DNA from: Pseudovibrio japonicus
Lineage (GTDB): Bacteria > Pseudomonadota > Alphaproteobacteria > Rhizobiales > Stappiaceae
Reading direction: 5' to 3'
Length of the DNA stretch: 64,000 bases
NCBI RefSeq assembly: GCF_014651595.1
Contig: NZ_BMXE01000003.1
Coordinates: forward strand, 496,001 to 560,000
Each line of letters opens with the position of its first letter. Positions within the stretch are counted from its first letter, which is position 1. A model generated the notes under the pieces. It saw only the letters and a list, made by a program, of their open reading frames with translations. It searched no databases and had not been told where the DNA came from. The translations under genes and the position numbers were made by a program. This document shows positions 1 to 9,349 of the stretch, piece by piece.

Positions 1-104
1 TGAAAAACAATGGAATCTTTCCATCAAACACGCGTGAATTCCCTCGAGTGTCATGAGTTGCTCAGACCTTAAGGGGAAAGTTGCGCAAGTTTGTGGGAGC
101 TCAG

Positions 105-142
105 AATGAAAAAATCCGGGTTGGTGTGTCCAGCCCGGATTT
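105..142 (-). terminator. Rho-independent terminator after psuG
   Basis: Read on the minus strand, a 9-bp stem (AAATCCGGG at 112-120 pairing with 134-142) with a 13-nt loop is followed by a T-rich run. It lies just beyond the psuG stop codon and fits the end of the psuK-psuG transcript. The first 100 bases of the window show no gene I can support. Confidence 0.7.
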
Positions 143-167
143 GTCTTTTGGGTGCTGTGATAGCTGC

Positions 168-1082
168 TTATGCAGTCAAACCGCAGGCGATTTTTGCAGC
201 TAGTTTTGCGTTGTTCTTTACCAGCGCAATATTGGTTACAAGGCTGCGGCCGTTGGTGCGCTCAAAAATATCTTGCAGCACAAACGGAGTTACGGCTTTG
301 CCAGTGATGTTCTGATCGTTTGCGGCCTGAATGGAGGCATCAATGAATACCTGCATTTCGTCGGATGGGATCTCATATTCAGCCGGAACCGGATTGGTTA
401 CAAGCACGCCGCCGTGGTCACCAAACTTCTCGCGGAATGCGATCAGCTTTGCGATGTCGGTGGCCTCATCCAGACGGTACGGTGCTTTGATCTGGGAATC
501 GCGGGACCAGAAGGCAGGGACGTTGTCGCAGCCAAAGCCAATAACCGGAACCCCGCGGGTTTCAAGAACTTCTAGTGTTTTTGGAATGTCGAGCAGGGCT
601 TTTGCGCCTGCGGACACAACACAAACCGGGGTGCGGGAGAGTTCGTCGAGATCCGCTGAGATGTCAAAGGTGGTTTCTGCGCCTTTGTGTACGCCACCGA
701 TGCCGCCAGTTGCAAACACACGGATGCCTGCAGCATGGGCAGCCATCATGGTGGCCGCCACGGTTGTGGAGCCGTTTTTGCCCAGTGCCATTGCGAAGGA
801 CAGGTCCGCACGGGAGCACTTCATCACGTCTTTGGCGTTTGCCAGTTCTTCCAGCGTGCTGTCTTCCAAGCCAACATGAAGTTCGCCATTCAGCACAGCG
901 ATTGTCGCAGGGACGGCGCCAGTATCGCGGATGAGCTGTTCTACTTCGCGGGCGGTCTCAACGTTTTGCGGATAGGGCATGCCATGGGTGATGATGGTGG
1001 ATTCCAGCGCAACAATGGGCGCGCGGTTGCTCAAAGCATCTGCAACTTCTTTAGAGTGATGGATTTTGATTGAACTTCCCAT
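168..1082 (-). CDS. psuG: Pseudouridine-5'-phosphate glycosidase PsuG
   Basis: This 304-residue cytosolic enzyme reversibly splits pseudouridine 5'-phosphate into uracil and ribose 5-phosphate. The family signature ALESTIITHGMP (residues 25-36) is present, as are FATGGIGGVH (123-132) and SAGAKALLDIPKT (157-169). By comparison with the E. coli enzyme, E27, K88, D144 and K161 are candidate active-site residues; this mapping was made by eye. Length is normal for the family. It follows a PfkB-type kinase on the same strand with a 32-bp gap, so the two make a complete pseudouridine degradation module: phosphorylation, then C-glycosidic bond cleavage. Confidence 0.95.
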   Translation of the reverse strand: MGSSIKIHHSKEVADALSNRAPIVALESTIITHGMPYPQNVETAREVEQLIRDTGAVPATIAVLNGELHVGLEDSTLEELANAKDVMKCSRADLSFAMALGKNGSTTVAATMMAAHAAGIRVFATGGIGGVHKGAETTFDISADLDELSRTPVCVVSAGAKALLDIPKTLEVLETRGVPVIGFGCDNVPAFWSRDSQIKAPYRLDEATDIAKLIAFREKFGDHGGVLVTNPVPAEYEIPSDEMQVFIDASIQAANDQNITGKAVTPFVLQDIFERTNGRSLVTNIALVKNNAKLAAKIACGLTA

Positions 1083-1114
1083 GGTTTTCCCAGTCTTTCG
1101 TATGTTGTTGATGC

Positions 1115-2038
1115 TTAGGCGTGTTCTAATAAACGAGCATTAAGCGATTGGGGTGAAAGCGTTGCCGGTGCTGCGCCGGTCGCTTCCACTGTAATTGATG
1201 CTGAAGCAAGGCCGCTTTTTACTGCTGAAACCGGGTCTTCATTGAGGCAGCTTGCATAAAGGAAGCCTGCAATAAAGGCGTCACCGGCGCCAGTAACGTC
1301 CACGGGTACAACAGAAAAGGGGGTGTGCGAGCTCGTGCTGCCTGCACAGTGAAGGGCCAGCGGTTTGTTGGCATTACTGACCAGCACGGTTGCAATACCC
1401 GTTGCTGCCAGCTTCTGTGCGAGTTCTTCTGCTGTGAACTCACCTGGCTTGGACGACAACAGGGCAGCAGCTTCATCTGTGTTGGTGAAAAGTATATCGA
1501 TCTTTGACAGGAGCGGGCGCAGTTTGGGGGCCTTTGCAATTGAAACGGTGTCAGCTGCGAGCAGGCGCTGGCCCTTGGCGTTGGCGAGCGACAGAAGGGT
1601 GGCTTCTTCCAGATTGGTTTCGCAGAGCCAGATATCGCAGCCCAGCAGTGCCTGCGGGATTGGATTTTTCTCTGAGAAACTGACCTTCGAAGTGATCTCA
1701 CTATCAGAAATGGCGGAGAACAAGGTGCCATCGGGATTGTGGAGCGCAAGATAGGAGCCGGTTCGTCCACCGGCCACTGTGGTGATGCTGGATGTATCGA
1801 TCCCGCATTCCGACAGGCTACTTGTGAGGAAGGCTCCGTCTGCGTCATCTCCCAGACAGCCGTGCATTGTTGGTTTCATGCCTAGCCGCGCCATGGCTCG
1901 CGCGATGTTAGCCCCGACGCCTCCGGCCCGGGACATAATCTTTCCTGGTGTGGAGGTGTCCGGTTTAAACGGTCGATCTGCATGGGCAATTCTGTCCAGA
2001 TGAATTGCGCCGATAACGCCGACCTTCTTTGCTGACAT
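1115..2038 (-). CDS. psuK: PfkB-family carbohydrate kinase, probable pseudouridine kinase
   Basis: This is a 307-residue ribokinase/PfkB-fold kinase. The N-terminal part has an AGGVGANIARAMARLG segment, and the C-terminal PfkB signature VDVTGAGDAFIAGFL carries the catalytic Asp and the anion-hole Gly residues. I chose the ATG at 2038 because GGGAGGAAG lies just upstream and the protein then starts MSAKKVGVIGAIHLDR; the frame is open to 2110. The substrate is inferred from the adjacent psuG, which needs pseudouridine 5'-phosphate; another nucleoside or sugar kinase activity is possible. It is the first gene of the psuK-psuG unit and is divergent from recA. Confidence 0.85.
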   Translation of the reverse strand: MSAKKVGVIGAIHLDRIAHADRPFKPDTSTPGKIMSRAGGVGANIARAMARLGMKPTMHGCLGDDADGAFLTSSLSECGIDTSSITTVAGGRTGSYLALHNPDGTLFSAISDSEITSKVSFSEKNPIPQALLGCDIWLCETNLEEATLLSLANAKGQRLLAADTVSIAKAPKLRPLLSKIDILFTNTDEAAALLSSKPGEFTAEELAQKLAATGIATVLVSNANKPLALHCAGSTSSHTPFSVVPVDVTGAGDAFIAGFLYASCLNEDPVSAVKSGLASASITVEATGAAPATLSPQSLNARLLEHA

Positions 2039-2208
2039 AACCAATTCTTCCTCCCAGGATCGAAACATAGTTGATATGCAATGCGGTTGGTCAGCGCAAG
2101 CTACGGGCAAATACAGACTGTGGGTGATGTATCAAAACTGCATATCTGCAGGTCTGATTCCAGATGTGTGTGCTCCTCTGCTGGTCTGCGAAAAGTTATC
2201 TACATACT

Positions 2209-2223
2209 GAACAATATGAGAAC
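2209..2223. promoter_or_regulatory. LexA (SOS) box upstream of recA
   Basis: The sequence GAAC-AATATGA-GAAC matches the alphaproteobacterial LexA operator GAAC-N7-GAAC exactly. It sits 120 bp before the recA start, so LexA repression of recA and its induction by DNA damage are expected. Confidence 0.85.
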
Positions 2224-2275
2224 ACATTGAAATTAATTCATTTTTATTAGTTAGTTATCAGGTATTGTAAATCTG

Positions 2276-2290
2276 GAACAAAATGAGTAC
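2276..2290. promoter_or_regulatory. Second, degenerate SOS-like box
   Basis: GAAC-AAAATGA-GTAC differs from the LexA consensus at one base in the second half-site. It lies 67 bp downstream of the perfect box and 53 bp before the recA start. It may be a weaker LexA site; this is inference from the pattern alone. Confidence 0.45.
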
Positions 2291-2343
2291 AAATAACTGA
2301 CTTTGAAACTGCGCGTCCATCGTGAAATAAGGGATGAGAACGT

Positions 2344-3408
2344 ATGGCACAAACTTCACTCCGCCTTGTTGAGGGCAATCAGATGGACAAAACTAAAGCA
2401 CTGGATGCAGCGCTTTCCCAAATTGAACGAGCTTTTGGTAAAGGCTCCATTATGCGCATGGGCCAGGGGCAGGCCGTAGAAATCCAGAGCGTTTCGACTG
2501 GTTCTCTCAGTCTGGACATTGGGTTGGGTATTGGCGGCTTGCCGAAGGGACGTATCATTGAGATCTACGGTCCTGAAAGCTCCGGTAAGACTACATTGGC
2601 TTTGCACACAGTTGCATGTGCGCAGCAAGGAGGCGGGATTTGCGCCTTTATTGATGCCGAACATGCGCTGGACCCGATTTATGCGCGCAAGCTTGGCGTG
2701 AATATTGACGATCTGCTTATCTCCCAGCCAGATGCTGGTGAGCAGGCGCTTGAGATTGCTGATACGCTGGTTCGTTCTGGTGCGGTTGACGTGCTGGTGA
2801 TCGACTCCGTTGCTGCGCTGACGCCAAAAGCCGAACTTGAAGGTGAAATGGGCGACTCGCTTCCTGGTCTGCAGGCGCGTTTGATGAGCCAGGCGCTGAG
2901 AAAGCTGACGGCATCCATTTCCAAGTCCAATACCATGGTTATCTTCATCAACCAGATTCGTATGAAGATCGGTGTGATGTTTGGTTCTCCCGAGACGACA
3001 ACCGGTGGTAACGCGCTCAAGTTTTACGCTTCTGTGCGTCTGGATATCCGCCGAATCGGTGCGATCAAGGATCGTGATGAAATCGTTGGCAACCAGACCC
3101 GCGTGAAAGTGGTGAAGAACAAACTGGCGCCTCCATTCAAACAGGTCGAGTTTGACATCATTTATGGTGAAGGCATCTCCAAAATGGGTGAATTGCTGGA
3201 TCTTGGTGTTAAAGGCGGTATTGTTGAGAAGTCAGGTGCCTGGTTCTCCTACAACAGTCAGCGGCTGGGGCAGGGGCGTGAGAACTCGAAAAACTTCCTG
3301 CGAGAGAATTCCGAGCTGGCGGATGAGATTGAGCTTGCTATTCGGCAGAATGCCGGTTTGATCGCGGAAGCGATCAGCGATCCAGAAAAAGCTGCGGAAA
3401 ACCAATAG
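2344..3408 (+). CDS. recA: Recombinase RecA
   Basis: This 354-residue protein is the DNA-strand exchange recombinase and co-protease for LexA. Walker A GPESSGKT is at residues 76-83, and the segment [18 protein letters not shown] (Walker B region) and the L2 loop region [16 protein letters not shown] are all intact. Length is typical of alphaproteobacteria. The chosen ATG gives [16 protein letters not shown]; a second Met at residue 14 is the equivalent of starts in shorter homologues. The gene is monocistronic between an SOS-type promoter region and a strong terminator. Confidence 0.99.
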   Translation: MAQTSLRLVEGNQMDKTKALDAALSQIERAFGKGSIMRMGQGQAVEIQSVSTGSLSLDIGLGIGGLPKGRIIEIYGPESSGKTTLALHTVACAQQGGGICAFIDAEHALDPIYARKLGVNIDDLLISQPDAGEQALEIADTLVRSGAVDVLVIDSVAALTPKAELEGEMGDSLPGLQARLMSQALRKLTASISKSNTMVIFINQIRMKIGVMFGSPETTTGGNALKFYASVRLDIRRIGAIKDRDEIVGNQTRVKVVKNKLAPPFKQVEFDIIYGEGISKMGELLDLGVKGGIVEKSGAWFSYNSQRLGQGRENSKNFLRENSELADEIELAIRQNAGLIAEAISDPEKAAENQ

Positions 3409-3415
3409 AGTTTTG

Positions 3416-3445
3416 AGGGGCTGGATTTATCCGGCCTCTTTTTTT
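3416..3445 (+). terminator. Rho-independent terminator of recA
   Basis: A 9-bp stem (AGGGGCTGG with CCGGCCTCT, two G-U pairs) and a 6-nt loop are followed by a run of Ts, 8 bp after the recA stop. Confidence 0.85.
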
Positions 3446-3598
3446 GTAGGGTTTTATGGACAGATTTGCTGCAGATGGCTAAAACGCGGCAGATACCAAT
3501 TTTTTGTTGCATCGTTTCTGATGCGCGTACCCTGCAATTTGGCAGCTGTGATTTTAGAAACAGCGGCCCACTAGAAAACAAGACGGACATCAATACCT

Positions 3599-6259
3599 AT
3601 GAGTGGCGTCAACGAAATTCGGTCGGCTTTTCTCGACTACTTTGCAAAAAACGGACACGAAGTTGTTCCTTCCAGTCCATTGGTGCCACGTAATGATCCG
3701 ACATTGATGTTTACAAATGCGGGTATGGTGCCATTCAAAAACGTATTTACCGGTTTGGAAAAACGGGATTACGTGCGTGCAACATCTTCGCAAAAGTGCG
3801 TTCGCGCTGGTGGTAAGCACAACGATCTGGATAATGTTGGTTATACGGCGCGTCACCACACCTTCTTTGAAATGCTGGGCAACTTTTCCTTTGGCGATTA
3901 CTTCAAGGAACATGCGATTGAGCTGGCATGGAACCTGATCACCAAGGAATATGGCCTGCCAGCGGACAAGCTGCTGGTCACCGTTTATTCCGAGGATGAA
4001 GAAGCCTTCAATATCTGGAAGAAGCTGACTGGCTTTGCTGATGATAAGATCATCCGCATCTCAACTTCTGACAACTTCTGGGCAATGGGTGATACCGGTC
4101 CATGTGGTCCATGCTCCGAGATCTTTTATGATCACGGTGAGCAGATCTGGGGTGGCCCTCCAGGATCTCCTGAGGAAGATGGCGATCGCTTCATCGAGAT
4201 CTGGAATCTTGTGTTCATGCAGTATGAGCAGCTGGCAGACAAGCGTATTGATTTGCCACGTCCGTCCATTGATACCGGTATGGGGCTTGAGCGTTTTGCT
4301 GCAATTATGCAGGGCGTGCATAACAACTACGAGATCGACCTGTTCAAGGCCCTGATCGCAAGTTCCGAGCATCTGACGGGCGTTGAGGCTGAAGGCAAAG
4401 CGCAGGCAAGCCATCGGGTGATTGCTGATCACCTGCGTTCCATGTCGTTTATGATTGCTGATGGTGTTCTGCCATCCAATGAAGGCCGTGGTTATGTGCT
4501 GCGCCGTATTATGCGCCGTGCCATGCGCCATGCGAACCTTCTGGGCGCGAAAGATCCGGTTATCTTCAAGATGCTGCCGACGCTTGTGCGTGAAATGGGA
4601 CAGGCGTTCCCTGAATTGCCACGCGCTGAGAAGCTTATTGAAGAGACCATTCAGCTGGAAGAAAAGCGCTTTATCAAGACGCTTGAGCGTGGACTGGGCC
4701 TGCTGGAAGATGCAACCAGTTCTCTTGGCTCCGGTGATCAGCTGGACGGTGAGACTGCGTTTAAGCTTTACGACACCTATGGCTTCCCACTCGACCTGAC
4801 GCAGGACGCCCTGCGTAACCGTGAGATTGAAGTTGATACCGATGGCTTTAATAGTGCCATGGAGCGTCAGCGGGCTGAAGCGCGTGCGGCTTGGTCCGGC
4901 TCTGGTGATGCTGCGACCGATGCGATCTGGTTCTCCATCAAGGAAAAAGCCGGTGCAACTGAGTTCCTCGGGTATGAAACCGAGAAGGCAGAAGGCGTTG
5001 TTCTGAGCCTTGTTAAAGATGGCGAAGAAGTTACTGCCTTGAAGCAGGGTGAGGAGGGGTCTCTGATCCTCAACCAGACCCCGTTTTATGGCGAATCCGG
5101 TGGTCAGGTTGGCGACTGTGGCACCATGATTGCCGAGGGTGTTTCCCTTACTGTCACCAACACGCAGAAGAAGGCGGACGGTCTGTTTGTTCATTCTATT
5201 CGTGTTGAGAGCGGCGAAGTTAACGTGGACGATGCGCTTGAGCTGATCGTTGATCATTCTCGCCGCAGTTCCATTCGTTCCAACCACTCTGCAACCCACC
5301 TGGTTCATGAGGCGCTGCGTGAGGTGCTTGGTACGCACGTTGCTCAGAAGGGGTCTCTGGTTACGCCTGAGCGTCTTCGTTTTGACTTCTCGCATCCAAA
5401 GCCTGTTAGTGCAAATGAGACTGCACAGGTTGAGGCACTGGCCAACGAGATTGTTTTGCAGAACGCGCCGGTCGAGACTTCTCTGATGGAAGTTGATGAG
5501 GCGATTGAAGCAGGTGCGATGGCGCTGTTTGGCGAAAAGTACGGCGATGAAGTGCGCGTGGTTTCCATGGGTACGGCAACGACCGGAGAAAAAGCTGGCA
5601 AGTCCTACTCTGTTGAGCTGTGCGGCGGTACGCATGTGAAGCGTACCGGCGACATTGGTCTTGTAACCGTTGTGTCTGAAGGTGCTGTTGCTGCTGGTGT
5701 TCGCCGTATTGAGGCGCTTACCGGTGATGAAGCCCGCAAGTATCTGGCAGAGCAGGACGCTTTGATGCGTGAAACTGCTGGCCTGCTTAAGGTATCTGCA
5801 GCGGACGTTCCTTCTCGTATTGCGGGTCTTCTCGACGAGCGCAAGAAGCTGGAGCGTGAACTTGCAGAAGCGAAGAAGAAGCTTGCCATGGGCGGCGGTG
5901 GCTCCGGCGGTGATGCTGGCGTGACTGAAGCTGGTAAGTTCAAGCTGATGGCGCGCGTTCTTGAAGGCATCAGCCCGAAGGATCTGAAGTCTGTTGCTGA
6001 TGAAGGCAAGACTGCGATTGGGTCTGGTGTGGTTGTGCTGATCAGCAAGGCGGAAGACGGTAAAGCTGCTATCGTTGTTGGCGCCACCAAGGATGTGAGT
6101 GATACTGCAAGCGCTGTTGATCTTGTTCGCATCGGTTCTGGTGCGCTTGGTGGTCGCGGTGGCGGTGGACGTCCGGACATGGCGCAGGCCGGTGGCCCTG
6201 ATGCAAGCAAGGCTGATGAGGCGATTGCGGCGATCAAGGCTCATCTTGAGACGCTGTAA
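3599..6259 (+). CDS. alaS: Alanine--tRNA ligase
   Basis: This 886-residue enzyme charges tRNA-Ala and edits mischarged Ser and Gly. The catalytic class II domain starts with [20 protein letters not shown] and includes [19 protein letters not shown] and [18 protein letters not shown]. The editing domain zinc/active-site motif is [14 protein letters not shown] and its partner is [14 protein letters not shown] Gly-rich linker (GGGGSGGD) precedes the C-Ala domain, which ends in the usual Gly-rich [17 protein letters not shown] segment. The recA-alaS order is common in alphaproteobacteria. The Shine-Dalgarno sequence before the ATG is weak. Confidence 0.99.
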   Translation: MSGVNEIRSAFLDYFAKNGHEVVPSSPLVPRNDPTLMFTNAGMVPFKNVFTGLEKRDYVRATSSQKCVRAGGKHNDLDNVGYTARHHTFFEMLGNFSFGDYFKEHAIELAWNLITKEYGLPADKLLVTVYSEDEEAFNIWKKLTGFADDKIIRISTSDNFWAMGDTGPCGPCSEIFYDHGEQIWGGPPGSPEEDGDRFIEIWNLVFMQYEQLADKRIDLPRPSIDTGMGLERFAAIMQGVHNNYEIDLFKALIASSEHLTGVEAEGKAQASHRVIADHLRSMSFMIADGVLPSNEGRGYVLRRIMRRAMRHANLLGAKDPVIFKMLPTLVREMGQAFPELPRAEKLIEETIQLEEKRFIKTLERGLGLLEDATSSLGSGDQLDGETAFKLYDTYGFPLDLTQDALRNREIEVDTDGFNSAMERQRAEARAAWSGSGDAATDAIWFSIKEKAGATEFLGYETEKAEGVVLSLVKDGEEVTALKQGEEGSLILNQTPFYGESGGQVGDCGTMIAEGVSLTVTNTQKKADGLFVHSIRVESGEVNVDDALELIVDHSRRSSIRSNHSATHLVHEALREVLGTHVAQKGSLVTPERLRFDFSHPKPVSANETAQVEALANEIVLQNAPVETSLMEVDEAIEAGAMALFGEKYGDEVRVVSMGTATTGEKAGKSYSVELCGGTHVKRTGDIGLVTVVSEGAVAAGVRRIEALTGDEARKYLAEQDALMRETAGLLKVSAADVPSRIAGLLDERKKLERELAEAKKKLAMGGGGSGGDAGVTEAGKFKLMARVLEGISPKDLKSVADEGKTAIGSGVVVLISKAEDGKAAIVVGATKDVSDTASAVDLVRIGSGALGGRGGGGRPDMAQAGGPDASKADEAIAAIKAHLETL

Positions 6260-6286
6260 AACCTGATCAAAGATCTAAGAGTTACG

Positions 6287-6317
6287 AAGGGGGGATTTAA
6301 TCTCCCCTTTATTTTTT
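6287..6317 (+). terminator. Rho-independent terminator of alaS
   Basis: A 9-bp stem (AAGGGGGGA pairing with TCTCCCCTT) with loop TTTAA is followed by TATTTTTT, 27 bp past the alaS stop. Confidence 0.85.
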
Positions 6318-6380
6318 GCCGGTTACTTTCAACTGGTTCTCTCCCGCTGCTGCTTGCATTGGGCTACATGATCTAAAGGC

Positions 6381-7610
6381 GTGGGGAGGTCTGCTGCCGG
6401 GTTTGTTTTTGCTCTGGTCTGTTTGGGGGTGGTTGTGGCATATGCCATCAAATTGAAGGTTTACAACCTTTTGGAGCGCAGCAGCGCGGGCAATCGGCTT
6501 GCACGGCAGATTGATGCCATTCTCATCCTTTTCATTGTGGTGAATGTGGGCCTTGCGGTTTTGGAGACCGAGCCGAGTATTGGGGAGGTCTATATCTGGC
6601 AGATCTTTCTGCTGGATATTATTGCTGGCTCTGTCTTTGCGGCCGAGTACTTGCTGCGCCTTTGGGTTTCTGATCTGCATCCTCCATTGAGGAAATATGG
6701 ACCTTTTAAAGCGCGTGTTGCTTATGCGTTGCAACCGTTGTCGCTGGTTGATTTTGTGGCTGTGCTGCCTTTCTGGCTTTCTCTATTTTTCGCCAGTATC
6801 AGTTGGAAATCGCTCGTTATCTTACGCTTGCTGCGGTTTTTGAAGATTGCGCGGTATTCACCGGCTGTGCGCTCTTTGATTTCTGCGGTGGTTACTGAGC
6901 GAAAAGCCATTGTGGGCAGTCTTGTGCTGATCTTAGGTGTTGCTCTTGTGGCTGCGACATTGCTTTACAGCGTGGAGCATGTGGCGCAGCCTGAAAATTT
7001 TGGCAGTATTCCGAATGCGTTATGGTGGGCGTTCTCCACGCTCACGACAGTTGGGTATGGCGATGTGGTGCCTGTGACGGCTGCTGGCAAGATGATTGCC
7101 AGTCTGGTGATGTTGACGGGTTACTGTCTGTTTGCGCTGCCCGTTGGTATTATCGGCACTGCGTTTGCGCGTGAGATCCATAGCCGCGACTTTGTGATTA
7201 CGTGGGGGATGGTGGCTACAGTTCCCTTGTTTGAGCGCTTGTCTGCAGTTGAGATCGCTGCGGTTACTGAGCTTTTGCACTCACACAGCGTGCCTGAAGG
7301 ACGGAGTGTCTGCGAGAAAGGTGAGGACGGCGACAGTCTCTTTCTTATCGCTTCTGGTGAGGTGGAAGAGGTGTTTGAGGACCACAGCATTGTGCACGGC
7401 GAAGGGGAGCATTTTGGTGAGGCATCCTTATTTGGGCACCGGAAACGGACGGCCAGTGCGATAGCCAGAACGTCCGTTCAGGTCATGGAGCTTAAGATGG
7501 AAGATCTGCGTCGTTTCATGGATCGCAAGCCTGCCGTTGCCAAGAAGATCATTGATGAGGCCATTGATGAGCGCGAGGCTCATCATGTGGATGCGGAGTT
7601 TACTCCTTAG
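6381..7610 (+). CDS. Six-helix voltage-type K+ channel with C-terminal cyclic-nucleotide-binding domain
   Basis: This 409-residue membrane protein resembles the prokaryotic CNG/MlotiK1-type channels. Hydrophobic segments S1-S6 span residues about 8 to 260. The S4-like helix near 146-161 carries spaced R149, R152, K155 and R158, and the pore loop has the K+ selectivity filter TVGYGD at 223-228. The C-terminal part (about 280-390) is a cNMP-binding fold with the phosphate-binding cassette GEHFGEASLFGHRKRTASA. The start is GTG at 6381; the frame is closed just upstream. The 3' end overlaps the convergent GDPD gene by 4 bp. Ligand (cAMP or cGMP) and gating cannot be read from sequence. Confidence 0.9.
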   Translation: MGRSAAGFVFALVCLGVVVAYAIKLKVYNLLERSSAGNRLARQIDAILILFIVVNVGLAVLETEPSIGEVYIWQIFLLDIIAGSVFAAEYLLRLWVSDLHPPLRKYGPFKARVAYALQPLSLVDFVAVLPFWLSLFFASISWKSLVILRLLRFLKIARYSPAVRSLISAVVTERKAIVGSLVLILGVALVAATLLYSVEHVAQPENFGSIPNALWWAFSTLTTVGYGDVVPVTAAGKMIASLVMLTGYCLFALPVGIIGTAFAREIHSRDFVITWGMVATVPLFERLSAVEIAAVTELLHSHSVPEGRSVCEKGEDGDSLFLIASGEVEEVFEDHSIVHGEGEHFGEASLFGHRKRTASAIARTSVQVMELKMEDLRRFMDRKPAVAKKIIDEAIDEREAHHVDAEFTP

Positions 7611-8581
7611 TTCGGCTCCTTGCTTGACGGTCCCACGACTTCAATCTTGTTTGTCCAGATGTATCCGTTGAAGTTGTCAGGCAGTGCTGACAGCTGTTCC
7701 AGCGTGTCTATGCCTTCGCCTGCGCCCTGTGACTTGAAGGCACCGGATGCGATGATTTCGCTGCCATATGCTTCAAGGCGTTGTTGGAACTTGTGGGGCC
7801 AGCCCCAGATTGCCCAGGTGTAGTTTGAGGGGACGCCGATGACGGTGCCTCTGCAGTCTTTAGGAACGTATCCGGTCCACCCTAAAGCGACATAGTTCTT
7901 GAGACAGGCTTTGGTTCGTTGCTTGTCGAAACCAGCGATATGTTCTGCGTTATCAGAAATATGCCATGTGGGGGCAGAGGCACCGTAGACTGCCCAGACT
8001 TGCTCCTTCCACTGTGGGTTCTTTTCCAGTTTTTCCTCTAGGAGTTCTGCGGAGCGGAGCTCTCTTTCCTTGAAGTTGATCAGGAATTTCTTACCGGGAA
8101 GGGCGCGAAACACCTCTTCCAGTTCCGGCAGTGCGCCAATGCCTGTTCCCCTTAAGGGGAACGTCTTCCCGCCATCTGCGGTGTATCCGTAACCGATATC
8201 CAGCGCTTTAAGCTGTGCAAGTGAGTGGGATCGCGTGATGCCTGAGCCATTGGTGCGGCAGTCCACCGTCCAGTCATGGAAGACAGCAAGTTTGTTGTCT
8301 ATGGTGGGGTGAACGTCCAGCTCTACGATGTCTGCGCCAGCTTCAAAGGCGGTTTGCATGGAGGCGATGGTGTTTTCCAGAAATGCATGCGACGGGGTGT
8401 CGATGCGCTCTGCAGTGCAGGTCTCGTTTGTGAGGTTGTTGCGGTGATAGGTCTGGTGGACGCCGCGATGGGCAATGTACTTTGGTGATCCCGATGGTGT
8501 GTGAAAGGAAAACCATGAGGCGTTGTAGAGGTATACTCCGGCAATTAAGAGAAGCAGGAAGAGTGCAATTTTTTTAAACAT
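7607..8581 (-). CDS. Glycerophosphodiester phosphodiesterase family protein, membrane-anchored
   Basis: This 324-residue protein probably hydrolyses glycerophosphodiesters to glycerol 3-phosphate plus an alcohol. It starts with an uncleaved-looking signal/TM segment (MFKKIALFLLLLIAGVYLY), so the catalytic part should lie in the periplasm. GDPD motifs are visible: IAHRG near residue 43, FLENTIASMQTAFEAGADI, ELDVHPTIDNKLAVFHD. I start it at the ATG at 8581; the open frame continues to 8674 but that stretch is not protein-like. It is convergent with the K+ channel gene. Lipid turnover or phosphate scavenging is the likely role. Confidence 0.85.
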   Translation of the reverse strand: MFKKIALFLLLLIAGVYLYNASWFSFHTPSGSPKYIAHRGVHQTYHRNNLTNETCTAERIDTPSHAFLENTIASMQTAFEAGADIVELDVHPTIDNKLAVFHDWTVDCRTNGSGITRSHSLAQLKALDIGYGYTADGGKTFPLRGTGIGALPELEEVFRALPGKKFLINFKERELRSAELLEEKLEKNPQWKEQVWAVYGASAPTWHISDNAEHIAGFDKQRTKACLKNYVALGWTGYVPKDCRGTVIGVPSNYTWAIWGWPHKFQQRLEAYGSEIIASGAFKSQGAGEGIDTLEQLSALPDNFNGYIWTNKIEVVGPSSKEPN

Positions 8582-8735
8582 AAACAGAGCCCGAACGGAA
8601 AATGTGAATAAGCGTTTAGGTTGAAATTGTAATGTGTTCTCACTTAGGCGTTGTCTTGGCTTGCACAAGAACATAGGGGCTGTCGGCGTGAAGAACTGTA
8701 GAAAACCCTGTGAGGTTATGTTCGGTGTATTTAGG

Positions 8736-9143
8736 TTAAGCCGGCAGACGGACCGTGAGTTCCAGTTCTATCTGCAGATCAGGCAGCGCCAGAGCTGCCA
8801 CTCCAATCCCAGTCAGGCTCGGCTCCGCTCCGTCGAGCATTTCTAATAGGACAGGGAAGGCTTGGTTTAGCCTGTCTGGTGTGAGGTCTTTTATGTAGCA
8901 GCGCAGGATGGCGATGTCCTCCGGGCCTGCTGCTAAAGCATCCAATGCGGCTTTGGCGCTTTGTGCTGCTAGTCTTGTTTGCTCGGCAAGGTCTTTGGGA
9001 ATCGGCGTGCCGTCTGTCCGCCACGCGCACTGACCAGATACGTAGGCCATTCTTCCAGCCTCAACGACCGAGATCTGGGAGTAACCCATTCCCTCTTCGT
9101 TGGGCAGAGAAGGTGGGTTAACGCGCGTTATCGATGAAGTCAT
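8736..9143 (-). CDS. RidA (YjgF/YER057c/UK114) family protein
   Basis: This 135-residue protein of the RidA superfamily typically forms trimers; true RidA members hydrolyse reactive 2-aminoacrylate and other enamines/imines. The pattern YVSGQCAWRTDG in the N-terminal half and ILRCYIKDLTPDRLNQAFPVL in the second half fit the family, with the Arg in ILRCYI in the position of the catalytic carboxylate-binding Arg. Active-site residues differ between subgroups, so deaminase activity is not certain. AGGGGGA lies a little far (about 12 nt) upstream of the ATG. It has no obvious operon partner. Confidence 0.8.
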   Translation of the reverse strand: MTSSITRVNPPSLPNEEGMGYSQISVVEAGRMAYVSGQCAWRTDGTPIPKDLAEQTRLAAQSAKAALDALAAGPEDIAILRCYIKDLTPDRLNQAFPVLLEMLDGAEPSLTGIGVAALALPDLQIELELTVRLPA

Positions 9144-9249
9144 TGTCTTTTGTATCCCCCTAAAGATAGCAAGAATGAAACGATAGCGGCGAGATTTGCG
9201 AATGGATAGGGAGAAACCTTCTGGCTACGAGATGTAGGGGGCAACAGAG

Positions 9250-9279
9250 GCACCACTCAAAGGGATCTGTGAGTGGTGC
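9250..9279. repeat. Perfect 10-bp inverted repeat (hairpin)
   Basis: GCACCACTCA at 9250-9259 pairs with TGAGTGGTGC at 9270-9279 around a 10-nt loop. There is no T-tract on either strand, so it is not a classical terminator. It lies 70 bp beyond the stop of the pepsin-like gene and may stabilise that mRNA 3' end or bind a protein. Confidence 0.55.
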
Positions 9280-9349
9280 GCTGGTAAAGGTGCAGCGGAG
9301 CATCAAGGAGCAGTGGGCTTGTCCATAGCGTAAAGGTGTCCTGTTTAGC

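Noticed and set aside
4061-6244. A 727-codon open frame antisense to alaS
   Set aside because: It is a mirror of the strong codon bias of alaS; the translation has no family motif and the alaS frame is certain.
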